A stretch of DNA of 64,000 nucleotides from Pantoea cypripedii. GTDB lineage: Bacteria > Pseudomonadota > Gammaproteobacteria > Enterobacterales > Enterobacteriaceae. Below the pieces are notes generated by a model that was not told the DNA's origin, made no database searches, and saw nothing but the letters and a program-made list of their open reading frames with translations. The stretch is from the NCBI RefSeq assembly GCF_002095535.1, contig NZ_MLJI01000002.1, positions 71,786 to 135,785 on the forward strand, written 5' to 3'. A program made the position numbers and the translations under genes. Positions 16,616 through 25,212 of the stretch are shown piece by piece; position 1 is the stretch's first letter, and each line of letters begins with the position of its first letter.

Positions 16616-16914
16616 AGATAGCAATACCTGCAAGACAAGTCATATGGCCTGGGGAAAGCAAAATAGCGTACACTGGCAAGCGGTTCCCGGCCTCGTCATC
16701 TGAGATTGTTCAGCCTGCCTTGTAAGGTGAAGCCAGTCTCGTGAGAGTGAGCTTCCTGGTGTTATTCAACCTGGACAAGGCGGCGGGAGCCATTCTGGAA
16801 ACGAAGTCGCGGTGCCAATGACTTCCGGCGGCGCGCGGATTTCAGGTTGTCGCACAATGTTGCATGGAGGAAGGTGCTGCCGGTAAAAGCAGTGATAACA
16901 CAAAGGAAGTGATT
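16616..16914. other. intergenic stretch after the giant gene
   Basis: About 300 bp with no supported gene on either strand and no clear hairpin terminator. It presumably contains the promoter of the downstream membrane protein, whose ribosome-binding site AAAGGAAG stands at its end. A 93-aa minus-strand frame across the boundary looks like a shadow. Confidence 0.4.
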
Positions 16915-17361
16915 ATGGACAAAACGTTTATGCCCGCTCTGATATGGGGAACCGTTTGCTTTTTGCTGTTGTATTGCACGCTGCCTTCTGACTTTGCTCA
17001 ATGGTGGCAAGTTCACCAGCAGTTCGGCGTTCCCATGCTGCAACTGCTGGCGAATAGCATGATCGCCATCATTCCAGCGCTGATGCCGTTGGTGTGCTAT
17101 GTGATATTAAGTGAACGGGTTACCAGCAATAAAGTCTTTATCCTTGTCATCCCCGTGGTGGCGTGGTTGATCACGAAATTGGTGATTCTGGGGGGACTTT
17201 ATTTTATTGCTGCGAAAACAGGTGATATGCCGCTGTATGCAGAAGGTTTTTTCAGCCTGGTGGGAAGGATTATCACCCTGCACTGGCTGATTAATGCACT
17301 GGCTTATATCCTGACAATTATGGCCTGCAGTTACGCCTTCTGGCGTGAGTGCCGATCATAA
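16915..17361 (+). CDS. four-helix integral membrane protein of unknown function
   Basis: The 148-aa protein has four predicted transmembrane segments: about 6-24 (MPALIWGTVCFLLLYC), 38-62 (LQLLANSMIAIIPALMPLVC), 72-97 (VFILVIPVVAWLITKLVIL) and 112-142 (GRIITLHWLINALAYILTIM). The start at 16915 is chosen over the in-frame 16864 because AAAGGAAG precedes it. It has no recognised family. Lying directly downstream of a giant toxin-like gene on the same strand, it could be an immunity protein to a membrane-active toxin, but a 300-bp gap separates them and that is speculation. Confidence 0.7.
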   Translation: MDKTFMPALIWGTVCFLLLYCTLPSDFAQWWQVHQQFGVPMLQLLANSMIAIIPALMPLVCYVILSERVTSNKVFILVIPVVAWLITKLVILGGLYFIAAKTGDMPLYAEGFFSLVGRIITLHWLINALAYILTIMACSYAFWRECRS

Positions 17362-17367
17362 TAATGA

Positions 17368-17397
17368 GCGCCCTGTCTCTGGCAGGGCGTTCATATT
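17368..17397 (+). terminator. rho-independent terminator
   Basis: The stem CGCCCTG / CAGGGCG with a 7-base loop is followed by TTCATATTTT, seven bases after the membrane protein stop. Confidence 0.75.
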
Positions 17398-17405
17398 TTG
17401 CGGTG

Positions 17406-17666
17406 CTACTCCGGGAAATGTCTGACCGGGACAGGGGTAATTTTCGGACTGGAAATATTGTAGTGACGCCTTTTTAAAATACATTGCGAACAGGGGATGA
17501 CTTTTCTGAAATTATTCCTCGCAATGCCTAATGCGATAACAAGTTGTTCGTAACGACCAATCAGAATCATGTCCTCTTTATTTTCGCTATAAATACGGCA
17601 GGTAGCGTTATGGAGAATATGATTGTCATTAGTTTTAGATATGCTGATGTAGTATGTATTTTTCAT
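17406..17666 (-). CDS. small Cys/His protein of unknown function
   Basis: The 86-aa frame (MKNTYYISISKTNDNHILHN...) carries H-x3-C in LHNATCRIYS and a CSQC motif in RKVIPCSQCILK, spaced as in small conserved bacterial proteins that hold a Cys/His metal-like site near both ends. The middle contains a LIGRYEQLVIALGIAR helix, typical of the region between those sites. No good Shine-Dalgarno is seen, and the neighbourhood is low in GC. It stands alone, convergent with the membrane protein. I rate it a probable real gene of unknown function. Confidence 0.5.
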   Translation of the reverse strand: MKNTYYISISKTNDNHILHNATCRIYSENKEDMILIGRYEQLVIALGIARNNFRKVIPCSQCILKRRHYNISSPKITPVPVRHFPE

Positions 17667-18020
17667 TGTTATTATCTCTGAGGTATTGGGAAGTGGTAGG
17701 ATGACTTAGGTACCCGAAAATGTGTAATTATTTTGTATGTTTTGTGATTGAACGCTTATTACGTTTTGTTACATGATCACCTAACATCATGAAAAGCGAG
17801 CAATCCCGTTTTTCGGTGAAACGAATTTTTCACGATATTGTTATACGAAATTTATATGAATCAAAATTTATGATGGTTGAAGCGATCAGTCAGACAATTA
17901 ATTTGTATTACCATAAAGGCGCTGATTGGCGCGACATCACTTAAACGTCATTCAACTTAAATAATTCCTTCATTATCCCCAGCTAACTTACCGCCATTCT
18001 GATTCCGGGCCAGAGGGCGC
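17667..18020. promoter_or_regulatory. AT-rich intergenic region upstream of the Ugp-like operon
   Basis: About 350 AT-rich bases separate the small Cys/His gene from the ABC operon and must hold divergent promoters. I looked for direct-repeat PHO boxes of the CTGTCAT type, because of the operon's likely phosphorus role, and found none convincing. TTTTGTGATTGAACGC near 17745 is at best half of a CRP-type site. Confidence 0.35.
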
Positions 18021-19121
18021 ATGAGCTACCTTTCTCTTCATCACATCACCAAAGCCTGGGGCGAAAAAGTTGCCCTGAATGACATCAGTTTTACGGCTGA
18101 GGAAGGAACTTTTGTTGCGTTACTTGGGCCATCTGGTTGTGGCAAATCGACGTTGTTGCGGACCATCGCAGGTCTGGAAAACGCCGATCACGGCGAAATA
18201 CATTGCCGCAATACCCTTATTACCCATCTGCCCCCCTCTCAGCGCAAGCTATCCATGGTATTCCAGTCCTACGCCTTGTTTCCGCATCTCAGCGTGCGGG
18301 AAAACCTGCTGTTTGGCCTGAAAGCGCGCGGCGAAGATAAACAGACGTTTGCCGCGCGGCTGGCGGAAGTCAGCAAACTGATGGAGCTGGATAAACTGCT
18401 GGATCGCCAGCCATCGCAGCTCTCCGGTGGGCAGCAACAGCGCGTGGCGCTGGGCAGGGCAGTGATTGCGAATCACAGCCTGTGTCTGATGGATGAACCG
18501 CTTTCCAACCTTGACGCCAAGCTGCGCCAGAGCATGCGTCGGGAAATCCGTGCACTACAGAAGAAGCTGGGTCTGACGATGCTATATGTGACGCATGATC
18601 AGACCGAAGCCATGAGCATGGCCGACAGCATCATTCTGCTCAACGATGGCTGTATCGAACAGCACGCCACGCCGGATGATCTCTACAACAATCCCGCCAG
18701 TGTCTTCGCAGCGCAATTTATTGGTGCGCCACCGATGAACATTCTGCCGTTGCAGCGACGGGGCAGGAGCCATTATTTATCCCAGATGAACTGGCCGGTG
18801 CTGGATGATGATGAATTCGCACTCAGCCTTGGCATCCGTGCCGAGGACATCCAGCTTATCGACATCGCCCATGGCGCGCTGACCGCCCGGGTGATCAGTT
18901 ACGAATATATGGGAGCCGACACTCTGCTGGTGTGCGCGCTGCCGGATATCAATGAACCGTTAACCGTGAAAGTACCGGGCATGAAACGTTTCGATGAAGG
19001 CAGCCGTGTTGGGCTGCAATGGTCCGCCTCAAAGCAATACCTGTTTTCCACCGCTACGGGAAAGCGCTGCCCATCGGCTGAACACGCGCTTTTCGCATCC
19101 GGAAAAAAATACGCTGTTTAA
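18021..19121 (+). CDS. ABC transporter ATP-binding protein (UgpC/MalK class)
   Basis: The 366-aa ATPase has Walker A GPSGCGKSTL (about 33-42), the signature [14 protein letters not shown], Walker B LCLMDEPLSNLDAKLR, the H-loop YVTHDQTEA and a C-terminal regulatory OB-like domain from about 240, as in UgpC and MalK. It energises the importer formed by the next three genes; here the ATPase is first rather than after the permeases. AGAGGG precedes the ATG. The substrate is probably a glycerol-phosphate or glycerophosphodiester-like compound, judged from the binding protein and the phosphoesterase in the operon. Confidence 0.9.
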   Translation: MSYLSLHHITKAWGEKVALNDISFTAEEGTFVALLGPSGCGKSTLLRTIAGLENADHGEIHCRNTLITHLPPSQRKLSMVFQSYALFPHLSVRENLLFGLKARGEDKQTFAARLAEVSKLMELDKLLDRQPSQLSGGQQQRVALGRAVIANHSLCLMDEPLSNLDAKLRQSMRREIRALQKKLGLTMLYVTHDQTEAMSMADSIILLNDGCIEQHATPDDLYNNPASVFAAQFIGAPPMNILPLQRRGRSHYLSQMNWPVLDDDEFALSLGIRAEDIQLIDIAHGALTARVISYEYMGADTLLVCALPDINEPLTVKVPGMKRFDEGSRVGLQWSASKQYLFSTATGKRCPSAEHALFASGKKYAV

Positions 19122-19148
19122 TCTTCATTTTTTGATCAGGGAATAATC

Positions 19149-20426
19149 ATGTCTGCTATCCGTCCTTTACGCCTGGCTTCTGCATTATTGCTTTGTACGG
19201 TTTCCACTGCTTATGCCGCTGACGCGGTCAAACTGCAGATGTATTACCCGATTGCGGTCGGCGGCAAGGTCAGCCACACCGTGGATACGCTGGTGGCCGA
19301 CTTTGAAAAAATTCATCCGGAAATCAGTATCCAGCCGGTTTATACCGGTGACTATGCCACGACAGTCACCAAAGCGCTGACGGCGTTTCGTGGTGGCAAT
19401 GCCCCGCAGATGGCGGTGATTGGCGATATCGAGGCTTATTCTTTGATTGATGCCGGTGCCATCGTGGCTGTCAGCGATCTGGCGAATGATGCTGAAGGGA
19501 AAAAATGGATCGACGGCTTCTACCCGGCCTTTCTGCGCCACATTGATGGCAAAGTCTGGGGCATTCCGTTCCAGCGTTCCACGGTGGTGATGTACTGGAA
19601 CAAGCAGGCATTTGAAAAAGCCGGTCTGGATGGCAACACGCCTCCTGCGACCTGGCAGCAAGTGGTCGATTTCGGTAAGAAGCTGGTGATCAAAGATAAT
19701 AACGGTGTCAGCCAGTGGGGGATCGAGATCCCATCTACGCCAAACGGTTACTGGAACTTCCAGGGACTGTCAGCCACCAACGGCGGCCGTCTGGACAACG
19801 GAAAAGGCACGGCGGTGAACTTCAATACACCGGGCAATATCGAAACGCTGCAATGGCTGACCGACCTCGGTCAGAAAGAAGGCGTGTCACCGAAGGGCGC
19901 TATTGCCTGGGGCACCACACCGCAGGATTTTATCAGTGGCAAAACCGCGATGATGGTCACCACCACCGGCAACCTGACCGGGGTGCGTGAAAACGCGAAG
20001 TTCCCATTCGGTGTTGCGATGCTGCCGGAGAAAACCCAGCGTGGCAGCCCGACTGGCGGCGGCAACCTTTACGTGTTCAAAAATGCTTCTCCGGAGCAGC
20101 AGAAAGCCGCTATGGAATTTATTCGCTGGGTGTCTGCTCCTGAACAGGCCGCGCGCTGGAGCATTGCGACCGGTTACGTCGCCACATCGCCAGCCGCCTG
20201 GGATACCACGGTGATGAAGGATTATGTTAAGGACGTTCCGCAGGCACTGGTTGCCCGCGAGCAGCTGAAGTATGCCCAGCCGGAGCTGTCGACCTACAAC
20301 AGCGTGCAGATTCAGGAAGCGTTGAACCATGCGATCGAAGCGGCTGTGACTCAGGCGAAGACCCCGGCTGATGCGCTGGAGTCGGCGCAGAAGCAGGCCG
20401 ATCGTCTGTTAAAATCGTACCAGTAA
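19149..20426 (+). CDS. ABC transporter substrate-binding protein (UgpB-like)
   Basis: The 425-aa periplasmic protein has a clear Sec signal (ALLLCTVSTAYAADAV, cleavage about residue 23-24). The mature protein has the cluster-B binding-protein pattern, with VADFEKIHPEISIQPVYTGD and later GTTPQDFISGKTAMMVTTTG and SPTGGGNLYVFKNASPEQQ. The MYYPIAVGGKVSHTVDTL opening closely resembles UgpB proteins that bind sn-glycerol 3-phosphate. It starts 27 bp after the ATPase, with an AGGGA site. Substrate identity is inferred from family and operon context. Confidence 0.88.
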   Translation: MSAIRPLRLASALLLCTVSTAYAADAVKLQMYYPIAVGGKVSHTVDTLVADFEKIHPEISIQPVYTGDYATTVTKALTAFRGGNAPQMAVIGDIEAYSLIDAGAIVAVSDLANDAEGKKWIDGFYPAFLRHIDGKVWGIPFQRSTVVMYWNKQAFEKAGLDGNTPPATWQQVVDFGKKLVIKDNNGVSQWGIEIPSTPNGYWNFQGLSATNGGRLDNGKGTAVNFNTPGNIETLQWLTDLGQKEGVSPKGAIAWGTTPQDFISGKTAMMVTTTGNLTGVRENAKFPFGVAMLPEKTQRGSPTGGGNLYVFKNASPEQQKAAMEFIRWVSAPEQAARWSIATGYVATSPAAWDTTVMKDYVKDVPQALVAREQLKYAQPELSTYNSVQIQEALNHAIEAAVTQAKTPADALESAQKQADRLLKSYQ

Positions 20427-20436
20427 GCGACATACC

Positions 20437-21348
20437 ATGAGCACACTACTCACCACGGCACCGGCCACTCGCCCCAGATTCTGGTCGTTGCAGCTGTATG
20501 GCTACCTGCTGATATTACCTGCGCTGGGTTTTTTACTGTTGTTTACCCATTATCCGGCGCTGGCGACGGTGTGGGAGAGTGTGTTCAGTGCCGCGCGTAA
20601 TGGCCATCCAGCTCGCTTTGTCGGGCTGGACAATTATGTCGCGCTACTGGATGACGATGTGTTTATCCAGTCGTTGCTCAATAACCTGTTATATGCGGTG
20701 ATCACCATTCCGCTGGCGGTGGTGCTGTCGCTGATGATGGCGCTGGCGGTTAACCGCCATCTGCGCGGCAATGCGATGGTGCGTGCCGCCTTCTTTATTC
20801 CTTCTCTGTTGCCGATGATTGCCATCGCCAATTTATGGCTGTTCTTTTATACGCCACAACTCGGATTGCTGAATAAGCTGCTGGCGGTGTTTTCCCTGCC
20901 CGCAGTGAACTGGCTGGGTGAGCCGGGTAGCGCCCTGTATTGCCTGATGGCGGTTTCGGTATGGCGCGAAGCCGGATTTTTTATGATTTTCTATCTCGCC
21001 GCCTTGCAGCAAATCGACCCGCGATTGAGTGAAGCTGCTGAAATTGAGGGCGCATCGCGCGGGTACTTTTTCCGCCGCGTGCAGTGGCCGTTGCTGATGC
21101 CTACCACCTTGTTTGTGTTAATCAACGCATCGATGAACGCCTTCCGCATTGTGGACCAGGTGATCGCCATGACCAACGGCGGACCCGATAACAGCAGCAG
21201 CCTGTTGTTGTTCTACATCTACCGTACGGCTTTCAGTTACTGGGACATGCCAGCAGCGGCAGCGATGACGGTGGTGCTGCTGGTGATCCTCGCGTCGATT
21301 GCGCTGATCAAATTCAACCTGCTGGATAAGCGAGCGCATTACCAATGA
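20437..21348 (+). CDS. ABC transporter permease (UgpA-like)
   Basis: The 303-aa inner-membrane permease has six hydrophobic helices and the cytoplasmic EAA loop (EAAEIEGASRGYFFRRVQWP) that docks on the ATPase. The long first periplasmic loop and the MTNGGPDNSSSLLLFYIY end are typical of the MalF/UgpA class. It lies 10 bp after the binding-protein gene and overlaps the next permease by 4 bp (ATGA). Confidence 0.92.
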   Translation: MSTLLTTAPATRPRFWSLQLYGYLLILPALGFLLLFTHYPALATVWESVFSAARNGHPARFVGLDNYVALLDDDVFIQSLLNNLLYAVITIPLAVVLSLMMALAVNRHLRGNAMVRAAFFIPSLLPMIAIANLWLFFYTPQLGLLNKLLAVFSLPAVNWLGEPGSALYCLMAVSVWREAGFFMIFYLAALQQIDPRLSEAAEIEGASRGYFFRRVQWPLLMPTTLFVLINASMNAFRIVDQVIAMTNGGPDNSSSLLLFYIYRTAFSYWDMPAAAAMTVVLLVILASIALIKFNLLDKRAHYQ

Positions 21349-22139
21349 GATTACTCAACCTGGCGATTTGGCTGGCCGCGCTGCTGTGGTTTTTACCGAT
21401 TCTGGTGGCGTTGTGGGTGGCGATCCATCCGGCGTCCGATCAGGGCAGTTTCATCTTGTTTTCACCGCTGACGCTGCAAAACTTCGTCAATGCCTGGCAT
21501 GCCGCGCCTTTTGGTCGTTATTTTCTCAACACCATCCTGCTGGTGCTGATGATTGTGGTGTGCCAGCTGGTGCTGGCGACCATGGCGGCTTACGCACTGG
21601 TACGCTTCCGCCTGAAATATTCCGGCGTGCTGTTTGCTTTGATCCTGCTGCAACTGATGATAAGCCCCGATGTGCTGATTCTGAATAACTACAAAACCAT
21701 CGGTGCACTCGGCCTGCGCGACACGCTGACGGGCATCGCGTTACCCTATTTTGCTTCGGCGTTTGCGATTTTCCTGCTGCGCCAGGCGTTCAAAAGTATT
21801 CCACTGGTGCTGGAAGAGGCGGCGATTATCGAAGGTGCCAGCCGTTTCTATATTCTGCGCAAGATCTATATTCCACTGGCGAAGCCGATTTATGTCGCGT
21901 TTGCGCTGGTGTCGATTAGCTTTCACTGGAATGATTTTCTCTGGCCGCTGGTCATCACCGATTCCGTCAGCGTGCGGCCATTAACGGTAGGTCTGCAACT
22001 GTTCTCCGCGCCTGAACAGGGTGTGCAATGGGCACTGATTGGTGCCGCGACACTGATGACCACCTTGCCGTTGCTGATCCTGTTTTTGGTGTTCCAGCGC
22101 CAGTTTATCCAGTCCTTTATGCGCGCCGGTATTCGTTAA
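21345..22139 (+). CDS. ABC transporter permease (UgpE-like)
   Basis: The 264-aa partner permease has six helices and the EAA loop EEAAIIEGASRFYILRKIYI. It is of MalG/UgpE type, with the SFHWNDFLWPLVIT segment common to that class. It is translationally coupled to the preceding permease by an ATGA overlap. It completes a standard four-component importer. Confidence 0.92.
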   Translation: MRLLNLAIWLAALLWFLPILVALWVAIHPASDQGSFILFSPLTLQNFVNAWHAAPFGRYFLNTILLVLMIVVCQLVLATMAAYALVRFRLKYSGVLFALILLQLMISPDVLILNNYKTIGALGLRDTLTGIALPYFASAFAIFLLRQAFKSIPLVLEEAAIIEGASRFYILRKIYIPLAKPIYVAFALVSISFHWNDFLWPLVITDSVSVRPLTVGLQLFSAPEQGVQWALIGAATLMTTLPLLILFLVFQRQFIQSFMRAGIR

Positions 22140-22151
22140 GGAGTGATACCC

Positions 22152-23048
22152 ATGGCCTTTCCTGTTCCCCTCACGCCGCAGCAGCGTGAATTATTGGGTG
22201 ACATCAGTCAGCTTTATCAACTGCCTGCCTTAGGTCCGGCTACGCAGGATCCCACCCGGGTGCGCTTTGGTTTGATTGCCGATCCACAGTACGCCGATGT
22301 GGAGACGGACTTCGCTAACAACCTCTACTATCGTCACGCGTTGCACAAGCTGCCGGGCGTGATTGCTCAACTTAACCAACAGCCGCTGGATTTTGTGGTG
22401 ACGCTGGGGGATCTGGTCGATCGCCATTGGGAAAGCTACGCCAGGTTATTGCCGCTCTATCAGCAGCTGCAACACCCGCATGCGGTGGTAATCGGTAACC
22501 ATGATGCCCAGACCATCATCGAACATCTGAATGACGCTGCGGCGTTGCCGAAAAGTTATTACGCATTCCGTTTGCAGGGCTGGCGTTTTGTGTTTTATGA
22601 CGGCAATGACATCAGCTTTTATTGTCAGGGTGAGGAGCGCCAGCAGGCCGAATTATGGCTGGCCGATTTAGTGGCGCGTGAACAACCCCAGGCACAGCCG
22701 TGGAATGGTGCCGTTGGCAGCCAGCAGTGGCAATGGATTGAACAACAATTGCAGGATGCGCAGGCCTGTGGCGAGCAGGTGGTGGTGTTTGGTCACTATC
22801 CTCTGGCACCGCATAAGAAACATATCCTGTGGAATGGCACCCAGCTGGCGCAGCTTTTCAGTGATTACGGCGTGCGCGCGTGTTTCGCCGGACATGATCA
22901 TCGTGGGGGTTATGCCCGTAGCGGAAATACGGACTTTATCACCCTGAAGGGGATGCTGGATGGCCCTGATGCTGCACCGTTTGCGGTAGTGGACATCACC
23001 GCGGAGTCATTGACGGTAACGGGGTACGGTGGCGAGATCAGCCGTTAA
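22152..23048 (+). CDS. metallophosphoesterase, ADP-ribose/CDP-alcohol diphosphatase-like
   Basis: The 298-aa cytosolic protein shows dimetal phosphoesterase motifs: FGLIADPQYADVETD (D-x-Q in place of the usual D-x-H), VTLGDLVDRHW, VIGNHDAQ, VVFGHYPLAPHKK and ACFAGHDHRGGY. The Q variant and the YYRHAL segment match the Mn-dependent ADP-ribose/CDP-alcohol diphosphatase group better than GlpQ. The ATG at 22152 is placed eight bases after AAGGAG; an earlier in-frame GTG overlaps that site. As the last gene of the importer operon it probably hydrolyses the imported phosphodiester. It converges with the next gene with a 4-bp overlap. Confidence 0.85.
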   Translation: MAFPVPLTPQQRELLGDISQLYQLPALGPATQDPTRVRFGLIADPQYADVETDFANNLYYRHALHKLPGVIAQLNQQPLDFVVTLGDLVDRHWESYARLLPLYQQLQHPHAVVIGNHDAQTIIEHLNDAAALPKSYYAFRLQGWRFVFYDGNDISFYCQGEERQQAELWLADLVAREQPQAQPWNGAVGSQQWQWIEQQLQDAQACGEQVVVFGHYPLAPHKKHILWNGTQLAQLFSDYGVRACFAGHDHRGGYARSGNTDFITLKGMLDGPDAAPFAVVDITAESLTVTGYGGEISR

Positions 23049-23821
23049 ACGCGTACCGGCATCACCGCCAGTACGCCGAGCAGGGTAAGGTGTCCGGCAT
23101 AAGCATGATAGAAGAAGCGACGCGGCCAGAGTCGCGTGGCTGAGACATGCGGCAGGGCGGCCACTGCCGCAATAATCAGCAACGGCACTGCCAGCGTGGG
23201 AAGCAAATCATACATAAAGGTGTTCTCATAGCCGCTGCCCGGCGTATTCAGCCAGGCCAGCGCCGCCAGCACCAGCAATAAAAACAGCCGGCTTTCCGCC
23301 ACTGCGTTGATGCAGCGGGCAGCCATACACAGCAGGCAAAATACCACGCCGGGAATGCCGTAACTTGCCGGTGTCAGCGGCCACGCCAGCAACAGAAGCA
23401 CCGCCAGCCCGGCCATTGCGCCATTGACTCCCCAGCGGGACGCCCAGCTCAGCATCTGCGTACAACCGGCATAGGCAAACAGAATATTAAGTGCCAGCCA
23501 GGATTGTCCTTTCATCATAAACGCCAGCCAGAATAACGGTTGGGTTGCCATCGCCCATAACCAGAGACGTCTGGCGCGCTGACGCAGCCGTACGGCGTCA
23601 TCCGGCAGATTAGCGGCCCAGATAATGGTGAATAAAGGAAAGGCAATATGGCCGATGGCCGAGAGTAACGCGCTGCGGCCATTTAATAAAATGGTGTTGA
23701 TGTGATCGGCTAACATCGCCGCCAGGGCAATGGTTTTTATGATATCGGCCTGAAACGGGCTTAGCGATTTAACCTGGTCAAAAGGAGAGGGGAATCTAAG
23801 AGAAGTAAGCAGCGCATGCAT
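23045..23821 (-). CDS. TraX family membrane protein
   Basis: The 258-aa protein has eight or nine predicted transmembrane helices. The opening FQADIIKTIALAAMLADHIN is the hallmark of TraX, the F-pilin N-acetylase family related to acyltransferase_3 membrane enzymes. Homologues also occur on chromosomes, apart from conjugation genes. No tra genes are nearby, so the acetyl acceptor is unknown. Its 3' end overlaps the phosphoesterase by 4 bp tail to tail. Together with the H-NS paralogue it hints at plasmid ancestry. Confidence 0.8.
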   Translation of the reverse strand: MHALLTSLRFPSPFDQVKSLSPFQADIIKTIALAAMLADHINTILLNGRSALLSAIGHIAFPLFTIIWAANLPDDAVRLRQRARRLWLWAMATQPLFWLAFMMKGQSWLALNILFAYAGCTQMLSWASRWGVNGAMAGLAVLLLLAWPLTPASYGIPGVVFCLLCMAARCINAVAESRLFLLLVLAALAWLNTPGSGYENTFMYDLLPTLAVPLLIIAAVAALPHVSATRLWPRRFFYHAYAGHLTLLGVLAVMPVRV

Positions 23822-23937
23822 GGATGGTCACCGACTATTTATGTTTATACCGGTCATACTTCAATCTTTCGTTAACCGAAACATTACAATGTGCGCCAGC
23901 GCGAGTAAAGCAGGTAATAATCCTAATCAGCCAGGTA

Positions 23938-23968
23938 AAAAAGTAATGTGGGCAGGGTAGCCCACATT
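23938..23968 (-). terminator. rho-independent terminator of the H-NS-like gene
   Basis: The stem AATGTGGGC / GCCCACATT with a 6-base loop is followed on the minus strand by ACTTTTTTACC. It lies about 30 bp after the H-NS-like stop. Confidence 0.8.
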
Positions 23969-23998
23969 TAATCATTTGAGGATCGACGTGATCGCCAA

Positions 23999-24400
23999 TT
24001 AGATCAGGAAATCGTCCAGGGATTTACCACTTTCGATAGCGGCTTTAATCACCGCAGGGGTACGACCCTGACCCGTCCAGTTTTTCTCCTGACCGTCTTC
24101 GTCAGTATATTTATACTTCGCCGGACGTGGCGCGCGTTTGCTACGTGTTTTACCCGCTGCCTGTAACGCACCCACTAATTCGTTCGGGTCGATACCATCG
24201 CCCAGTAACAGGTCACGATATTTAGCCAGCTTCTCTGCTTTCTCACGAACAGCGGCTTCTTCTGCGTGGCTCTCATCACGACGTTCAGTCACGATAATGG
24301 TGAGTTTCTCCAGCATTTCTTCCAGCTCGCTGAGCAGAAATTCACGCGCCTGAGCGCGCAGAGTACGAATGTTATTTAACGCCTTAAGTGAATCACTCAT
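23999..24400 (-). CDS. H-NS/StpA family nucleoid-associated protein
   Basis: This 133-aa DNA-binding protein has an N-terminal coiled-coil oligomerisation domain (residues about 1-65, [18 protein letters not shown]...), a basic linker [14 protein letters not shown], and the C-terminal AT-hook-like core TWTGQGRTP in the variant form [19 protein letters not shown]. The start at 24400 (MSDSLK) follows GGAGAAG; a longer frame adds 23 unlikely residues. It silences AT-rich, horizontally acquired DNA in family members. Divergence in the oligomerisation region suggests a paralogue rather than the core hns. It may control the AT-rich effector genes in this window (inference). Confidence 0.9.
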   Translation of the reverse strand: MSDSLKALNNIRTLRAQAREFLLSELEEMLEKLTIIVTERRDESHAEEAAVREKAEKLAKYRDLLLGDGIDPNELVGALQAAGKTRSKRAPRPAKYKYTDEDGQEKNWTGQGRTPAVIKAAIESGKSLDDFLI

Positions 24401-24853
24401 GGACTTCTCCCAAAAAAATCTGTGTCGTTGAACGAATAAAATTTGGTGACGATAATTTTTACAACGCAATTATAGGTAGAACGCTATCCTTACATTTCTG
24501 TGCAGAGAAGTACAACACAACCTCGCTGTAGAATAAAGCACGGTGAGTGTTAGTTTTAACTTTCGCTGCGAAACATCCTGTAAGTAGTGAGGCAATTTTA
24601 ATGCTAAGTTGATGTGAATTACAACGTTTCAACAGCCGCAGCACAAATTCATCATTTATTGTTGTGAGAAAGTTCAAACGTTAGCGAGGATCTTTAATGT
24701 CAGTTTTGTCAAAAAAGATCCTTGTTGTTTATTGTGATCCACAGAGAAGACGCGGGCTGGCGGGAAGTCTGGAGTAGTGGTTTTAGTTAATGGTTTCGAT
24801 AAATATTAAAAACAGTCTGAAATCATATGAGAAAAATCTATCTGCTGGCGGAT
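24401..24853. promoter_or_regulatory. long AT-rich region upstream of the H-NS-like gene
   Basis: About 450 bp without a supported gene. It is AT-rich, as expected for an autoregulated hns-type promoter region. A 9-bp dyad AGGATCTTT / AAAGATCCT with a 17-base loop spans 24687-24721, followed by TTGTTGTTTATT on the plus strand, possibly a weak terminator or an RNA hairpin. The 72-aa minus-strand frame at 24459-24677 has no protein-like features. Confidence 0.4.
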
Positions 24854-25087
24854 TTAACTACTCACTGTTTCAAGCTGTGCTTTGAATCCAGCACCTTCAA
24901 CATCACGAATAGCAGTTGTTATCGCTTTATTTAACGAGTCTGATTCACGATCGAATTCCAGATAGACGGATGTGCCATTGAAGTAAACCAGGGCATCACT
25001 ACATCCTGCGATAAACAGTGCATCTTCCAATCCCTCGGTTTCAGCAGTCGCATCGGGCAAGGCCAATGTGAAGTTATGAAGTGCCAT
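24854..25087 (-). CDS. small conserved protein, possible antitoxin-like regulator
   Basis: The 77-aa protein MALHNFTLALPDATAETEG... contains LEDALFIAGCSDALVYFNG and VYLEFDRESDSLNKAITTAI followed by RDVEGAGF. I know this pattern (DALxxAGCxDA ... LxFDREAxS ... AIxxAIxDVExAG) from small conserved bacterial proteins often annotated as DNA-binding or hypothetical. GAGAGG stands eight bases before the ATG. It is monocistronic. No biochemical role is established that I can name. Confidence 0.7.
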   Translation of the reverse strand: MALHNFTLALPDATAETEGLEDALFIAGCSDALVYFNGTSVYLEFDRESDSLNKAITTAIRDVEGAGFKAQLETVSS

Positions 25088-25174
25088 ATAGACCTCTCAA
25101 TTCAAGAAAGTTAAGAGCGACTCATGTCGCTTATCGGTTATTTTTGCGAGGAGAGTATAACAACGCTTTAAAGC

Positions 25175-25200
25175 CAAAAAACCCGGTGAGCGGGTTTTTT
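25175..25200. terminator. bidirectional rho-independent terminator
   Basis: The AAAAAACCCG / CGGGTTTTTT stem with a short GTGAG loop lies just beyond the 3' end of the OtnK-type gene and terminates its minus-strand transcript. Confidence 0.88.
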
Positions 25201-25212
25201 GTATGCTTGATC

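Noticed and set aside
17667..18020. PhoB (PHO) box for the Ugp-like operon
   Set aside because: Only isolated GTCA-like words occur; no 7+4+7 direct-repeat arrangement is visible.
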